Shown: piece by piece, positions 1-12,028 of the stretch
Layout: every line of letters starts with the position of its first letter
Position numbering within the stretch: position 1 is the stretch's first letter
Source: Heterobasidion occidentale
Lineage: Eukaryota > Basidiomycota > Agaricomycetes > Russulales > Bondarzewiaceae
DNA length: 64,000 bases
Reading direction: 5' to 3'
Assembly (NCBI GenBank): GCA_039111635.1
Contig: JBCAQO010000008.1
Span: 2,790,001-2,854,000 of the forward strand
The notes under the pieces: generated by a model
What the model was told of the DNA's origin: nothing
What the model saw: only the letters and a program-made list of their open reading frames with translations
Databases searched by the model: none
Made by a program: the position numbers and the translations under genes

Positions 1-1108
1 ATAAGGGAAGCACGGTGATAAGTCGGAGCATCTTCTCATCACCATCCCGCAGCAATGCCCCGTTTGCAACCACTCATGCAGGCAATCGCGAGGATAATTG
101 TATCACAGTGTGCATCCTAGCACGAATTAGGTCAAACATGCAACATGTCGACGCCTGTCTTCGAGGCCAAGTGTCAACCTATACGCTGATGGAGTTTTCC
201 ACCTCAATGCATCAGTGCTTAGGTGCCCTCGGTACTTGACTTGAGCACACCTTGCGGATCGTCTCCGATGCATTAGTGACACGTTCTTCAAGTGCACTCG
301 TCGTTTTTTTCTGCTCTACCTTCCACACACCCTGGCCCGTATTTCCTCTCTCTTCGACACTGATGTCGCCACAAATGGCATCTCCTCTTTACCCAAACAG
401 ACATCTGTCATCGAAACTGGATATTGTCGATCTGCGAGCATTGTAGGCTAGCCGTTTATAGAAGATGGGGTAGGCACGGCACTATGTTCATGGGCATTCG
501 CAGTTGTCCGCAGGAGCCTCAAGGTATGCTGTCGTGTGCAATTCGGGCGGCAAGCTGAGAACACCTGTCACGATCAGGCGATGGGCAAGGAGCACGACTG
601 TAACGTGGTCAGTAAAGCTACTTCGAGCGTCCTATGGGATTCGGCAATGACATGCAGAGTCAGGGACTACTCACCTTTCTAGTGCAGGAATGATACTGTT
701 GCTGATAATAGCTTCAAACTAGATTACAGCAAATAGCAGTAGAAACAGAGCTGTCGCAACCGTACATAGGTCAAGGATGGACAATAGTCAAGCATCGCAG
801 TAACCTGCTCATAACCCGAAGAATGCTTCCCGGTGTCAGTGCTACAGGAGACCCCGACTACGAGGTGGCCCCTTGCGAACATTCAAGTGCTGACGACACC
901 GCAGAGCCACGCTGGAAAGGGGAAGAGGTGTCGCTATAGAGGTAGGATGAGTATACAATGTACTTGAGTTTGTAGCCTGAAGAGATGGAGCGGTCCAAGA
1001 CCTGGAAGTAAAGCAGATCAGAGCAGATCAGTGGATTTGACAGAGATTCCCACGGCCCGGCACGCCGACCGCGACGCGTTTGCTGCCGCCGTTCTCCAAT
1101 TTGTGGCC
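1..1108. other. No supported gene
   Basis: I see no convincing coding region in this stretch. Open frames are short, overlap one another on both strands, and show no recognisable motif or plausible splice pattern. The last few hundred bases probably contain the promoter of the rhomboid gene that follows. Confidence 0.5.
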
Positions 1109-2974
1109 ATGATTTGGCTTCATCGTGCACGAACATATCATCCTCCTCTGGCAGGAGCTCATCAGTTTCGCTCTTTTACCATCAACCAGAGGCTCCAGCT
1201 TCCGCGCTTCGCTCAAACTTTGAGAAATGAATACACACCGAAGAACGCTGTCCCGTCGTTTCGTGAGCATGTCGCGCGCACGAGTCCGGTCAAATCCTTT
1301 GCGGACTCTGTGAAGTACCCAGGAGTCCTGAAACACATTTTTGTGAGTGAATTTCTCTGTCTCATGTGGTTGTGCTCACTGTGTCTCCAGTTTGCTTTGG
1401 GCGGTTCAGCATTGGTGTATGGTATGCTGCACAGAACACGAATTCCGTCACCGACATATACACCCGCTATTTCCGACAAGTTACGCAGGACTCTATCGTC
1501 GGTCAATCCAAAGGTCTCCAAACTCTGCTGAAATGCACTATGTGCGCGATGTGCTCCTCGTCAAGGCAAGTCGCCCGATGCCCTGCTCATCCTGTCAGTA
1601 AAAACATCCCGCTTTTCCAGAAAGTCCAAAAGCAAGTCGACAATCTCGGCGAGTTTGTTTCGGGCTTGCCTGCTCTTATGAAGCAGGTCGTGGTGTACAC
1701 ATATGCATCGCTCGGGCAGACGTACGTTTCGTCATCGGAGGGGCGGCGCGCTGGCTGGGCGCTTTGTGCTGTCAATGTTGCAGTGTGGGCCGCATGGCAG
1801 ATACCTCGGCTGAGGCCGTTCATGCACATGCACTTCGCGCACAATCCGCTAAGCGGTAAGACCTATACGATGGTTACGAGCATGTTCAGGTAAGCGAATC
1901 GTACCTTCTTATGTGTATGGGCTAGACGTACAGGATTGATGGTCGCCGTAGCCATGCTTCCATCATCCATCTAGTCTTCAATTGCATGGCTCTTACGAGC
2001 TTTGGTGTGTCCTGCTGCAGTTTCGTGTCGCCTGTTTGATCTACATGTATACTCTGCTACCACAGCATCCGCGGCTGGCAACTGGATGGGACATGAACAA
2101 AGATCAACTTCTGAGCTTCAAGAGGCCACTGAGATATATCACTTCTATGCCTTTTTCATTTCCGGTGCGTTCATATTCAAGTCCCTCGTCATTCCGGTCA
2201 AAACGTTGGCCTCAATGCAGAGATCATCATCGCCTGCAACATCTCTTATGATCTTCTTGAAACCCACGCGACTGACATCCTTCGCTCACAGCTGGTATCT
2301 TCTCGTCACTCGTCTCACATGTCGTGTCCGCCCGCTTCCGATTCCCCCGCCTCGTCGCTCAGCTCGCGCGCAAGTCACCGTCGGAAGCAACAGCCAGAAC
2401 AAGCGCCGCGGCGAGTTTGACCTCCAGCCTCACGTCCGTCGCCAAAACGCCACCCCCTGTGACGGGAGCCGTCGCAGCAGCTGAGGCTGCAACCCCGGCA
2501 GCGGCGATCCTGCCGTCTCTCGGCTCGTCAGGCGCGGTGTACGCATCGGTGATACTTTCTGCGCTTGCATTCCCGAATGCGGAGGTCAGCCTCGTGTTTC
2601 CGCCGACAGGATCCATTCCTATCGGATATGGTGTCGGGGGGCTACTATTGCTAGACTGCGTTGGCGCGTTACGTGGATGGAGGTAGGTTCATTTCTATCT
2701 ATGTCGCATGAAATGTCGTCTTCCCTACAGCTTCCTTCATATCTCTCCTTGGTCATTGGTCTTCTCTGTTATCAGCGCTGATCAAATGTAACTCAGAATC
2801 ATGGACCACTATGCGCATCTGGGCGGCGCAGCCTTCGGGGCGTTGTACTACGCATATGGTATGCAGACCTGGGACGCGACGAGGGTGCGCCTCATGGGCG
2901 TAACACAGCAGCTCAAGAAGTCGGGCCGAATAGAGCGTTCAGGTGGTGAGGGCGGGAACCGCACTAGGACCTAG
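1109..2974 (+). CDS. Mitochondrial rhomboid-type intramembrane serine protease (PARL/Pcp1-like)
   Basis: Six exons give 485 residues: 1109-1346, 1391-1889, 1952-2004, 2066-2164, 2292-2682 and 2797-2974. The start is the first in-frame ATG. The N-terminus is basic (MIWLHRART) and resembles a mitochondrial presequence. The rhomboid core is clear: HNPLSGKTYTMVTSMF, then SHASIIHLVFNCMAL, then SAGIFSSLVSH. The catalytic serine sits in the GSSG motif (LPSLGSSGAVYASVI) and the catalytic histidine in DHYAHLGGAAFGALYYA. Family knowledge: Pcp1/PARL proteases cleave inner-membrane substrates such as cytochrome c peroxidase and dynamin-like GTPases. A low-complexity Ala/Thr-rich loop of about 60 residues lies before the serine helix. 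The first donor (1347 rather than 1343) was chosen because it keeps the frame open. A further intron inside exon 2 (about 1540-1598) is possible. Identity as a rhomboid is firm; mitochondrial location is inferred. Confidence 0.85.
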
Positions 2975-3630
2975 AACGTGCACGTATGGCGGAGCGTCAG
3001 GCTTAGATTACGGGGTACTGGCGAGAGAACCACAAAAAAATGAACAGTAAGAATTACACGTAACCATCGCCACATCTCTGTATATCAGCACAACCCAATG
3101 ATTCATTTACAACTCTTCCCGCTCATGGACGCCAGCCAAGCTTGAGTCGTGGTGAAGAAGGGTCAACTCTCCCCCCATTCGAAGTTCGCACACGGAGCGC
3201 ATTGGAGCGCAGCACGTAGCGGCAAACCCTATTCCGTAAGTACATGCTTGGGACTAGACGAAGGAAAAAACTACAGCAACGGCGCCATGCTTACCGAAAG
3301 ACTCCTCGCTACCAGGTGGACTGTAAGGCGAGCCGGCCGCGATGAAGCACGCATGAAGAGCTATAGCTCAATTGAGGCATCGACTGTTGGCCCTCTTTGT
3401 CAACTCTGGCTGTCTACGTTTATTCTGTAGACATGATACATTCAAAATCAGAGATGTATGTCCGGCGATGCTATTGGCGCTTCTGCAGGATTCTTCTGCT
3501 TGACAATCAGAAGCAACGCCGCTTGCACGTCGAAAGTCAGTATAAAGATATCTCCAGTCAATGATCTACACATAAATAACCTGATAAGACATCAAACATC
3601 CTTTCTTATTATTTGCCGTTCTGACCCTAA
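2975..3630. other. Convergent intergenic region, no gene seen
   Basis: This is the 3' flank shared by the rhomboid gene (+) and RIB3 (-). The short frame at 3149-3430 has no recognisable feature and is probably chance. The two transcripts end towards each other, so terminators must lie here, but I see no distinctive site. Confidence 0.4.
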
Positions 3631-4575
3631 CTATGAATCTAGAGCCCGCGTTTCCTCCACATGTCCATTCTGTACAGCGGGCTCCAATTTCAGCCGCCAG
3701 TCCACGAGCATCCCGACGCTGATCATCTTGACGCCCCACCGATCCGCGAACGCGCGGCACTCGTCGCGGCGCGACATGCTGCCCTGCTCGTCGTCGTTCA
3801 CGATCTCGCAGAGGAGGCCGGCGGGCGCGAGCCCCGCGAGCCGACATAGGTCCACGCTGGCCTCGGTGTGCCCGCGTCGGGTGAGGACGCCCCCGGTGCG
3901 CGCGCGGAGGGGCACGAGGTGGCCGGGGCGGGTGAAGTCGGCGGGCGTGGAGGACGGCAAGGCGAGCGCGCGGGCGGTGAGGGCGCGGTCGTGTGCGGAG
4001 ATGCCGGTGGTGGTGTCTGTGGAGAGGGAGATTCATACGCGTGGAGGACAGGGAGGAGGGAAGGACGCACCGTGCTTGTAGTCGACGGTCACGGTGTAGG
4101 CGGTACGGTGTCGCTCTTCATTTTGGGGGACCATCATTGGTATTTGGAGTTCTTCTAGGCGCTCGCCTGAGAGAGCGATGCAGATGTAACCGCTGTACAG
4201 GGCGTTAGCATTATGTCCGTGGGTACCGGTCAGAGTAAGAATAGCGAAGAGTGATTATTCGACTGGGGTCGATTGGGAGTGGGTGAGTATGAGCGAGACG
4301 AACCTCGTATGTTTGATCATCCACGCCATCTGCTCCGTCGAGCACCCTGACGCAGCTACAATGAGATCGCCCTCGTTTTCACGCGACTCGTCATCCATTA
4401 CGACAAGAAACTCGCCCCGCGCGAACGCCTCGAGCGCATCCTCGATGGGGTCGAATGCAAAAGCAGTTCTTGGAGGAACGTCGCGCGATTTGGGATGCCA
4501 GTGGTTCACCGACACTAGCTCTGCGGGTTCCGAGCTCAATGCCGTCTGTGCCGAAGTCAGTTTGAACGAGCTCAT
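3631..4575 (-). CDS. RIB3: 3,4-dihydroxy-2-butanone 4-phosphate synthase (riboflavin biosynthesis)
   Basis: Three exons on the minus strand (4575-4304, 4192-4071, 4016-3631) encode 259 residues, separated by GT-AG introns of 111 and 54 nt. The enzyme converts ribulose 5-phosphate to L-3,4-dihydroxy-2-butanone 4-phosphate plus formate, which supplies the xylene ring of riboflavin. Diagnostic motifs are present in order: [15 protein letters not shown] near the N-terminus (acidic, Mg-binding loop), the [19 protein letters not shown] segment, [32 protein letters not shown], and [24 protein letters not shown]. The length is slightly above that of the yeast enzyme because of an N-terminal extension and a C-terminal tail. 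It is monofunctional, with no GTP cyclohydrolase II domain attached, as is usual in fungi. It is transcribed divergently from the phosphate carrier. Confidence 0.93.
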
Positions 4576-5248
4576 CGGTGGATGAAATAGCTGCTCACCG
4601 CTGCGGGGGCCATGGATGATATGGACGAGACGGCGTTTGATGAAGAAATGCAGCGAACCGTTGTTTTTGCAGGCCCGTTGAATACCACACTAGTTTCCAA
4701 GTAACTTACAAATGCACAAGAGGGTGGAATGTTGCAGCTCGGGAGACCAGTGAGCGCAACATACGAGGCCGAATCTGACTCTTTCAAGCGCCCTTGCCAG
4801 GTGATAAATCTGCTGACGCGCATGATCCGTCAAATGCCTGTGGCACGTGCGCGAGCCAGTCATCCCGAGGCCTGGCGAGGCTGGAACAGTCATGGCTGGC
4901 GAAGACGAGAGATTCCACGATGAGCTGGGCACCTCCAGTGTAAATACACCAGCACAGACCCCCATATAATAGCGACAATGTTGGACGAAGTGAACAGCGA
5001 GGACGTGCGCGATACACCGGTGGAGTCGGCTTCTGCCCGCGGGTTTATTCGGCGCAGACCGGGGGAATTTGGGCCGCGCGCGCCGTGCCGACAGTTTTTG
5101 AGGCAGATTCGGGGCTGTTCGCTGTCATCACCCACCACCCACCACCTCTCCCTCTTATCCACTCCCTGCCCTCTGCGGCTGCTTGAACTCGGACAGGCCA
5201 TCCAGTCAAGCCTCTTAGACCTCTACAGATACACATAATTTAACGATC
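4576..5248. promoter_or_regulatory. Divergent promoter region between RIB3 and the phosphate carrier
   Basis: About 670 bp separate the two start codons, which face away from each other, so both promoters must lie here. A CATATAAT sequence at about 4963-4970 could be a TATA-like element for the plus-strand gene, but it lies far from the ATG and I cannot confirm it. Short open frames inside show no protein-like pattern. Confidence 0.45.
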
Positions 5249-6435
5249 ATGTCGCATCTCGCACCTTCTGGCAAGTGGGACGCCAGGTGTGTATTATGCG
5301 TTCTTTGTTGGCGAACTCTGTTGGCCTTGGTGTTGATGCGACACGGTATCCAGGCTTCTCGGCCCTGTTCCTCACGATAGTAGCTACTACGCCAAGTGCA
5401 TGCTTGGTGGTGTCCTCGCGTGCGGTATCACCCACGCCGGTATCACCCCGCTTGATGTCACAAAGTGCAACATGCAGGTCGGTCGTCGTTTCGACTTTGC
5501 ATCCTATCATAACCTTTTCCTCACCTTTATCGCAGGTCAACCCCGGTAAATTCAAGGGTCTCGGCTCTGGCCTGTCGTTGATTCTCAAGGAGGAGGGTCG
5601 GAAGGGTATCTGGAAAGGTGTCGGCCCCACTTTTGTCGGCTACTCTCTCCAAGGCATGTTCAAGTACGGCCTGTACGAGATCTTCAAGGATGCGTACATG
5701 AACCTGGCTGGCGAGGAGGCCAGCGCCAAGTACAAGGGTGCGATTTGGCTCGCTGGTTCCGCGTCCGCCGAGTTCTTCGCAGATATCGCACTTTGCCCTC
5801 TTGAGATGACCAAGGTCAAGATCCAGACGTCCCCTGCCGGTACTTTCCCCGTTCCTTTCGGTGCTGCCCTCGCAGAGATGAGCAAGACCAAAATCGAGAC
5901 TCGCTTCCCCTTCGGCTCTCTCGTCCCTCTGTGGTCGCGCCAGGTCAGTTTTCTCCAAACACGCCTTTTATTATCTGCCTTCTGATACGCGGTGCCCTGC
6001 AGATCCCGTACACCATGGCCAAGTTCTTCTTCTTCGAGTACTTCGTCGGTCTCTTCTACAAGAACGTCTTCACTGCTCCCAAGGACTCCTACGGCAAGCC
6101 CACCCAGCTCGGTGTTACCTTCGCGTCTGGTTACCTCGCCGGTGTCGTCTGCGCTGTCGTCTCGCACCCCGCCGATTCGCTCGTCTCTCAGCTCGGTAAG
6201 CCTGAGAACAGGGGCAAGTCACTTGGTGCTATCGCCAGCGAGGTCGGGTTCTCCAACTTGGCCACGAAAGGTCTCGGTACCCGTGTGTTGATGATCGGTA
6301 CCCTCACTGGTGAGTCGCATCCTTTTCATGTAACTTTCGTGCTTACAGTGGCTTATCTGCGTTATAGGCTTCCAATGGTGGATCTACGATTCATTCAAGT
6401 CTGCCATGGGTATGGGTACGACTGGTGGCAAATAA
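5249..6435 (+). CDS. Mitochondrial phosphate carrier (SLC25A3 / Mir1-like)
   Basis: Five exons (5249-5286, 5354-5477, 5536-5943, 6003-6309, 6368-6435) give 314 residues in one frame. The protein is a three-repeat mitochondrial carrier that imports phosphate with protons into the matrix for ATP synthesis. Visible signatures are YYAKCMLGGVLACGITHAG then PLDVTKCNMQ (first carrier motif), GIWKGVGPTFVGYSLQGMFKYGLYE (characteristic of phosphate carriers), CPLEMTKVKIQT (second motif), and SHPADSLVSQLG with KGLGTRVLMIGTLTGFQWWIYD in the third repeat. All four introns are 58-67 nt with consensus ends. The N-terminus is short, so there is no long cleaved presequence. The family call is firm, and the sequence favours the Mir1 branch over other carriers. 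Confidence 0.93.
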
Positions 6436-7640
6436 ACGCCTCGCCCCCAAAATATCTATACCATAGTATGTGCATTTCTTTCACGCGTGCGCATCCACGT
6501 CCTTACCGGCACCGCCTCCTCAGGACGCCGCTTTGTTGTGCTGGACAGCTGTAGATGTAATATCCCTGCCCTGCACTCGTTTTACTCTGGCCTTCTCTAT
6601 CTCGTAGTAGCGCTTAGTTATGTCGGTGTAGGGTCCTCGGACATTAGACCGCGAGCTGAATATTACACGCATGCAGACTTTCGTGTGGCGAACATGCGTA
6701 GGCATGTGTTTTAAGCTTGTTGACTCGATGTGTCATGCTCGGGAGGTCTGAGTGTTCGGGCCATCTGACAGCATCTCACCTATGAGATCAGGTGGGTTTC
6801 ACTTCAAGGCGACGAGATACTGACGAGATCCGAGGCAAGGAGACCGGTGTTGTGGCTCGGACTTCCGGTCGCTTAGGCACGTTATGACAGGAAATTTGAC
6901 TCCTTCCCTGTTCATGTTCATGAACGGCAGGTGTCCCTTCTCCAACTTCATACGCAGCTGTGCGGCAGCTCCACAGAGCCATGCTATAGCTCCTAGCATG
7001 TCCGACTCACTTTCATTAATGGCTTCCCGTAGGCCCGAGCGGCGAGCACTGTGTCATGGCATCCGACAATTGCAGGCGACGGCGGCCATCCCATCCATTC
7101 GCATTAGCGCTACTACATAGGCGAGTGGCTATACGGCGGCTCCACTTCGATCCAATCTTACTAGATTTTACTTGGCTGAAACTGTAGGCTGTGCTTCGCA
7201 AAGTGACAGCTTGGCTGCCGGGCAAGTCGATGAGACGCGAATGCGCTTGGCGGGCGCAGGCGGGCGCGCGCTGTGTTGTTGAGGGCATGAGCGTGACTCT
7301 TGTTGGGAGACGTGTGCAAGGGCCTTCGATGGCCATGGTCGGTCTGAAACATGCGGGGTGGTGGCTTCGATGTCGGGGTTTCACTCGTTTTGTGGCTTTG
7401 CTCTGACTAGGATGCCGCTGTGGACTCGGACCGCATCTAATCTTGGTTCTCATCAGTCTCTTGATCTGAGAAGGCGAACTGAGTCACAGTATGAGGTCAT
7501 GATTGGTGGAGGCGGAGGGCTGTTACCGCTTGCCATCCTGGCTGCCGTTCGAGACGCCTCGATGACGCAAATCTGCCACATGTCTCTCTTTATGGGCCCT
7601 TGCCTTTTGCCACCCGAGCTTTGGCCGCGCGCTTTGGTCG
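6436..7640. other. Intergenic region, no gene seen
   Basis: Overlapping short frames occur on both strands (for example 7016-7453 on the minus strand), but none has a recognisable domain, a plausible splice model or protein-like composition. I read this stretch as the 3' flank of the carrier and the upstream region of the small gene at 7749. Confidence 0.4.
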
Positions 7641-7648
7641 TATATAAA
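7641..7648 (+). promoter_or_regulatory. TATA box of the small gene at 7749
   Basis: The sequence TATATAAA lies 108 bp upstream of the ATG at 7749 and is followed by C-rich leader sequence. Its position fits a transcription start near 7670 and a leader of about 80 nt. Confidence 0.6.
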
Positions 7649-7748
7649 CCACGCGACGCGTCGATAGAACCACGTTCCCCGCAACACCCTCTGCCCGTGC
7701 ACCCCTTTGTTCACGTTGTCCAAATACCGTATTCCCTTCTTCAGCACC

Positions 7749-8236
7749 ATGGCTCAAATATCGCAAGAATCTGAGGCTTCCGGTGCGTCTTTTTTATCTG
7801 ATGCCACCATTTCACCCGCGTCGCTGCCCATCTCCGTGCCGCGCTCTGTTTTATCTAATGAGCTGATCTCTTTCTTTGTGCTTCGTCGGTGCCTCGCGGA
7901 TCAGCCATTTTGGAAGCATATGTGACCAAGCTAGAGGCTCGGTTGACCGCGCATGGACAGCTCGAGAAACTGACGGTTGAAGAACGCACGCCGGGTGGGA
8001 AGTATTTTGCTACTTACAAGTGTGCGTGATCCGTCCGCGCTCTGTTCGTGGCTGGTCGTATGCTGACGCGCCTGATCTCCTTGTGGCTTTTTTGGTTCCG
8101 GTTCTTGTCCCATGCAGTCGATGCAGAGAGGATCGGCGAGGGTGCCTCGTTCGTCTCGTTGGATTTTGCAAAAGGCGCGGCTGCGTTCCAGGCATTGCAG
8201 TGGCTTGACGGAAACGGGTTCCCTTCCAAGGAGTGA
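7749..8236 (+). CDS. Small protein of unknown function, 89 residues
   Basis: I do not recognise this protein. Three exons (7749-7782, 7905-8021, 8118-8236) join in frame through introns of 122 and 96 nt with GTGCGT donors and CAG acceptors. The start ATG lies in a good context (caccATGG) downstream of a TATA box. The product is compact and soluble, with no signal peptide or membrane segment. It opens with an acidic helix-like stretch (AILEAYVTKLEARLTAHGQLEKL) and ends with a segment containing GEGASFVSLDFAKGAAAF and QWLDGNGFPSKE. The consistent splicing and promoter argue for a real gene. Without comparison to databases no function should be assigned. Confidence 0.6.
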
Positions 8237-9618
8237 TTGGGAAGAAGCAAGGCGAGCGGCTTTAATACGGGAGACGGCGCTTGGAGATACCGTGGCTGTT
8301 TTCGGAAGGGTGATTGTACGATAACATGAGTATGTTGAAATTTCCGATTGCAATGCGACTGCTTCGTTCGGCTTTGTCGCGAATGACACAGGTGCATGTC
8401 GACCATCAGTTCCATCATGTCAGCGATGGGTGCATTCTGTCGCCTCGCTATCGATGGGAGAGCGGATCGCGACGCGAATGCACCAGAAAGGTGTCTGATA
8501 GGAATCTGCTCGGGTGTATCGGAGCCCGCCGCGTCGTGTTCTTTCTCATCGCTCTTCTGTCCTTTCCGTTATCATTCGAGCGCTTCTTGTCTGGGCACCG
8601 GTAGTGATGGATGATGGAGCGGTCTGTGATAGTTTTTTTTTGTTCTTTTGTTTGTCTGCTCAACGTTGGTCCTCCGTGGCCGAGGGGCCTCCATCGGCTT
8701 GGGATTCCTCGTGCATTTCATCTCCTGCAGGCGTCACGACGACGCGTGGATGATGCAATGGCGACGAAAATTTCCGGACTCGACCGTGCTCGACCATGTA
8801 GATTCTGATTCTTTTTTGATGGTGTGGTGATAGGTACACCATAGCCTAAGGTTCGAGCAGGGGTGGTAAGAAACCAATCTGAGCGGCGACTTGGAGTTCG
8901 ATCGACGGGGCCTCGGGGAGACCGAGTTGGACTGGCCGAACGGTATCGCCTGCTGCGGAAGCATATGGAAACTGACGCGTCGACGGAGGCAGGAGATCTG
9001 CGCAACAGCCAAGCCAAGGCCCGTCGAAGAGCGAGGGAGTAAGAAAGAACGTGGATCGCGGAGCCCGAACTTGGCGCTGCGTCATGCGGAGATGGGATCG
9101 GACATGGGCTGAGGAGCGCCACCGCAGTGCTGCAGCGTCTGGGCCAATAGGCGCCGGCGGTTGCTCGCGTTCATTAACGAAAAACGCGTGCGAAAGGATG
9201 GAGTCGAGAACGGGACGCGTCTGTTATCGCGACTGGCACCGCCTGGATGCTTGGCGCGCTAGAACACCGAGGGCGAGGTTGTCGTCATCCGTCAGATCGA
9301 GGCTTGGCTCGACTAATGGTCGCGGACGCACCAGTCGGCACGCGTCGAAGCCCATCGGTGCCACAAGACGTGTCTCCTTCTCTGCCTCGACATCCTCCTC
9401 CGGGCTGTCCTACCAGCCCAGCCCTCTTCCTCTTCCATACGTACCTGTACCCCTCTCCCAACTACTTAATCCGCCCCCTCGCTCCTTACCGTCCCAGACC
9501 CTACCCCCCGTCGCCTCGACGCCCACATCTCGAGAGCACGCCGTGCGTCTCATCCATTCTCTCTCTCCTTCTCCTCTTTCTCCTTTTCCCCTTTTTCTGT
9601 CTGTATGTTGCAACAGTC
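8237..9618. other. Intergenic region with pyrimidine-rich tract upstream of the transporter
   Basis: No gene is supported here. Positions from about 9380 to 9600 are strongly C/T-rich on the plus strand, which creates artefactual proline- and serine-rich frames. Such tracts are typical just upstream of well-expressed fungal genes, and this one ends at the ATG of the first transporter copy. Confidence 0.45.
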
Positions 9619-11717
9619 ATGGAGTCCGCTCGCCCTTCGTCGCACTTGGACCACGAAAACATTCCATTGGGCCAGTGGACTAGCCGCGCTTCGTCTACTG
9701 TCACGCTCGCGCCTCCACTTGGGGGGCGCTACACGCTCAGCCCGTCGCCCCCGCTGCCCACAAGGCAGCTTCAGCCCACGTCGAATCCCCCGTGAACCGC
9801 GTCGCGAGGCGGATACACGGCTGGTCATGGCAGGCCGTGCGTTTCTGTTCACCGTCGTCGGTAATTTTAAATTTCTCAAAATATCCGCAGTTCCCGATAG
9901 GTATGGGCACCGGCGCGGTGTACGTCACGCTGTCTGGGATCAAGTACCATTCGCCCGTGCTCACGCACATCGAGACTGCATTCTACTTCCTGAACATGGC
10001 CCTGTTTATCATTAATACGACGACTTTGCTCCTTCAAGCCCTCCGTGAGTGCATATATGCATCTTTACATAGAGGATTAGGACACTCATTCAAAATCATG
10101 CACACAGTCTATCCTCAACAGGCAAAGCGTCTCATTACAGACCCTACAAAAGGGATCTTCGTCCCTCTCATCGTATGCGCTACTCTACTTTTTTCAGTTG
10201 TCCGCTGAGGATCCTGCCTGGCAGGTCTTGTCCTTTGCGACAATTCTGATTGGCACAATTAACTACGCCGTCCCACCAGGACATATAGGTCCGCGCTTCA
10301 TCTATGCCCTTTTCTGGTTCGCTTTATTTTATTCAACTTCGACGCAATGCTGTCTTCCGCGTTCTGACCACGCATATATGCAGGGTATATGTATCCCTTT
10401 CCGTGCTAGTATGCTTCCCGATGCTCATGATCTGGTTCAACAATCCGCACGACCTGAAGACATTCACGCCCGCGTGGGCGTTCCTCGTCAGTCGACTTCT
10501 CCTGCACTCCTCCCTCCCTTGCTGAATCTCACGTTGCGCACGGTAGGTATTCCCGATGGTGAGTCCGCGTATAGCGCGTTGATGGTGAGAAGTACCTGAT
10601 CGTGCAACAGATGCTCGTCGGTGTCGTCGCCTTCAACGTCCTGCGCGTAATGGAGCCTACCGACACCCGTGCCGTTGGCGTCCTTTTCACAGGGTACTTC
10701 TTCCAAGGCCTCGGGTTCTTCGTCACGCTGTTCTACATCTGCATTTACATGCTGCGGTGCGCTTTGCCTTACCCGCCTGTTATATGCATTCTTCGCTAAA
10801 TACACAACAACGTGCAGGGTAATGACGGTGCGCAGAGCTTGGCGCCTTGGTGCATGCTGACACTGACGCGCTCGCTTGTTGTTCTCTGTTGTTCTGGTCT
10901 TTGTGCCACCTTTTTTCCGATGCAGACGGGATTCATGGATGGCCATCAAGCTAATGGCGCGTTCGTCGCGTGCGGACCACCGGGCTTCACTGCACTCGCG
11001 CTGATCAATCTTGGCGCACACGCTAAAGAAATGTGCGTCCCTCTAACCTCATATCGACCCTACGCTTGGCTATCTGCTAACAGTCTTGGTTTTCAAATAT
11101 CTGGTTTTAATTTCGATCGTGCCCTAAATGAACGGACGATGTTTGCGTATCGCATGCGCATGTCTATGATCAGCCTGCCGGCACACAACCTCGTTTCTCC
11201 CCAGGCGGGCGAGATATGGTATGCTTCCAGCGTGCTCTGGGGCTTGTTGCTCTTCGGCCTCGCGGTGTTTCTGTTCGTGTTCGGCATCCTGCCGTACTGG
11301 TTCAAGTTGCACAAGCACCTCAACGAGATCCTTGGCTGTGCGTGGCCTTTTGTGTTATCAGGCTTACTGATGCTGAACAAGGACTCGATTCAGGCTGGGC
11401 GTTGACCTTCCCGAATGGTACGTTCCCGCACCGGTATCCAATAGTTTTCCGAGGATGCTGTGCCTGTTGAATAGCTTTGGAAACTGACCATGCACATCTA
11501 CACAGTCGGGTGGATATCGACTCTGCGCGTGCTCGGCGACACGCTGCATATCCCAGGCTTCTACGTGGTGCACATCATCATGGCAGTGCTCATGTGCGGG
11601 ACGTGGCTCATTCTGTTCGGGCTCACGATCTTGGCATTTTGGAAGGGTAAGATCTTCCTAGCGCGCGGGGAGGACGTGCTGCGGGACACGAAGGCGATGC
11701 GAGAGGGCGAGGTGTGA
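9619..11717 (+). CDS. TDT/SLAC1-family membrane transporter, copy A (Mae1/sulfite-pump type)
   Basis: The model has about 13 exons and 421 residues. The secure part starts with the exon ending at 9836, then 9891-10044, 10108-10172, 10225-10316, 10384-10486, 10547-10558, 10611-10756, 10818-10827, 10926-11032, 11174-11337, 11394-11417 and 11506-11717. Family motifs include FPIGMGTGAVYVTLSG in the first helix, GYFFQGLGFFVTLFYICIYM, GFMDGHQANGAFVACGPPGF, LVSPQAGEIW and GILPYWFKLHKHLNEILGCW. About ten hydrophobic helices are expected. Relatives export malate or other dicarboxylates, or sulfite, and I cannot tell which substrate applies. The 5' end is uncertain. I join 9619-9699 to 9741-9836 through a 41-nt intron with a weak GTCACG donor, so a different first exon is possible. 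It is the upstream member of a tandem pair. Confidence 0.78.
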
Positions 11718-11998
11718 GAGTGCGCTCGTCTGGTGGTGTTGGGAGGAGCGCGTTGGACACGATCTTCTCGTAACGATTTCTTGTTTTTCTTTCTCTTTTT
11801 CTTTCTCTTCCTTCATTTTTACGTCTCTATTTTCTGCTCCAGTTTTGCATGCCTTGTTTTGTCATCGCCTCCGCGCATGTGTGATTCCACACACAGTACA
11901 TGGATTGTCGACTCCTACTCTTTCTCCTCTCTTTCTTATCCCATCACATAGAGCGGAACAGGGTTCCACTTACACACAGAGCTATACAGGCATCCCTG

Positions 11999-12028
11999 AC
12001 TCCCGACTCCCGACTCCCGACTCCCGAT
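11999..12028. repeat. Heptanucleotide tandem repeat (CTCCCGA)n
   Basis: About four consecutive copies of a 7-bp unit are visible downstream of transporter copy A. The tract is short and probably a neutral minisatellite. Confidence 0.7.

Noticed and set aside
3566..4036. Arg/His/Pro-rich minus-strand frame overlapping RIB3
   Set aside because: It is a shadow of the third RIB3 exon in another frame, with extreme composition.
9380..9600. Proline-rich secreted protein
   Set aside because: The frame is produced by a C/T-rich promoter tract and has no signal peptide or stable exon structure.
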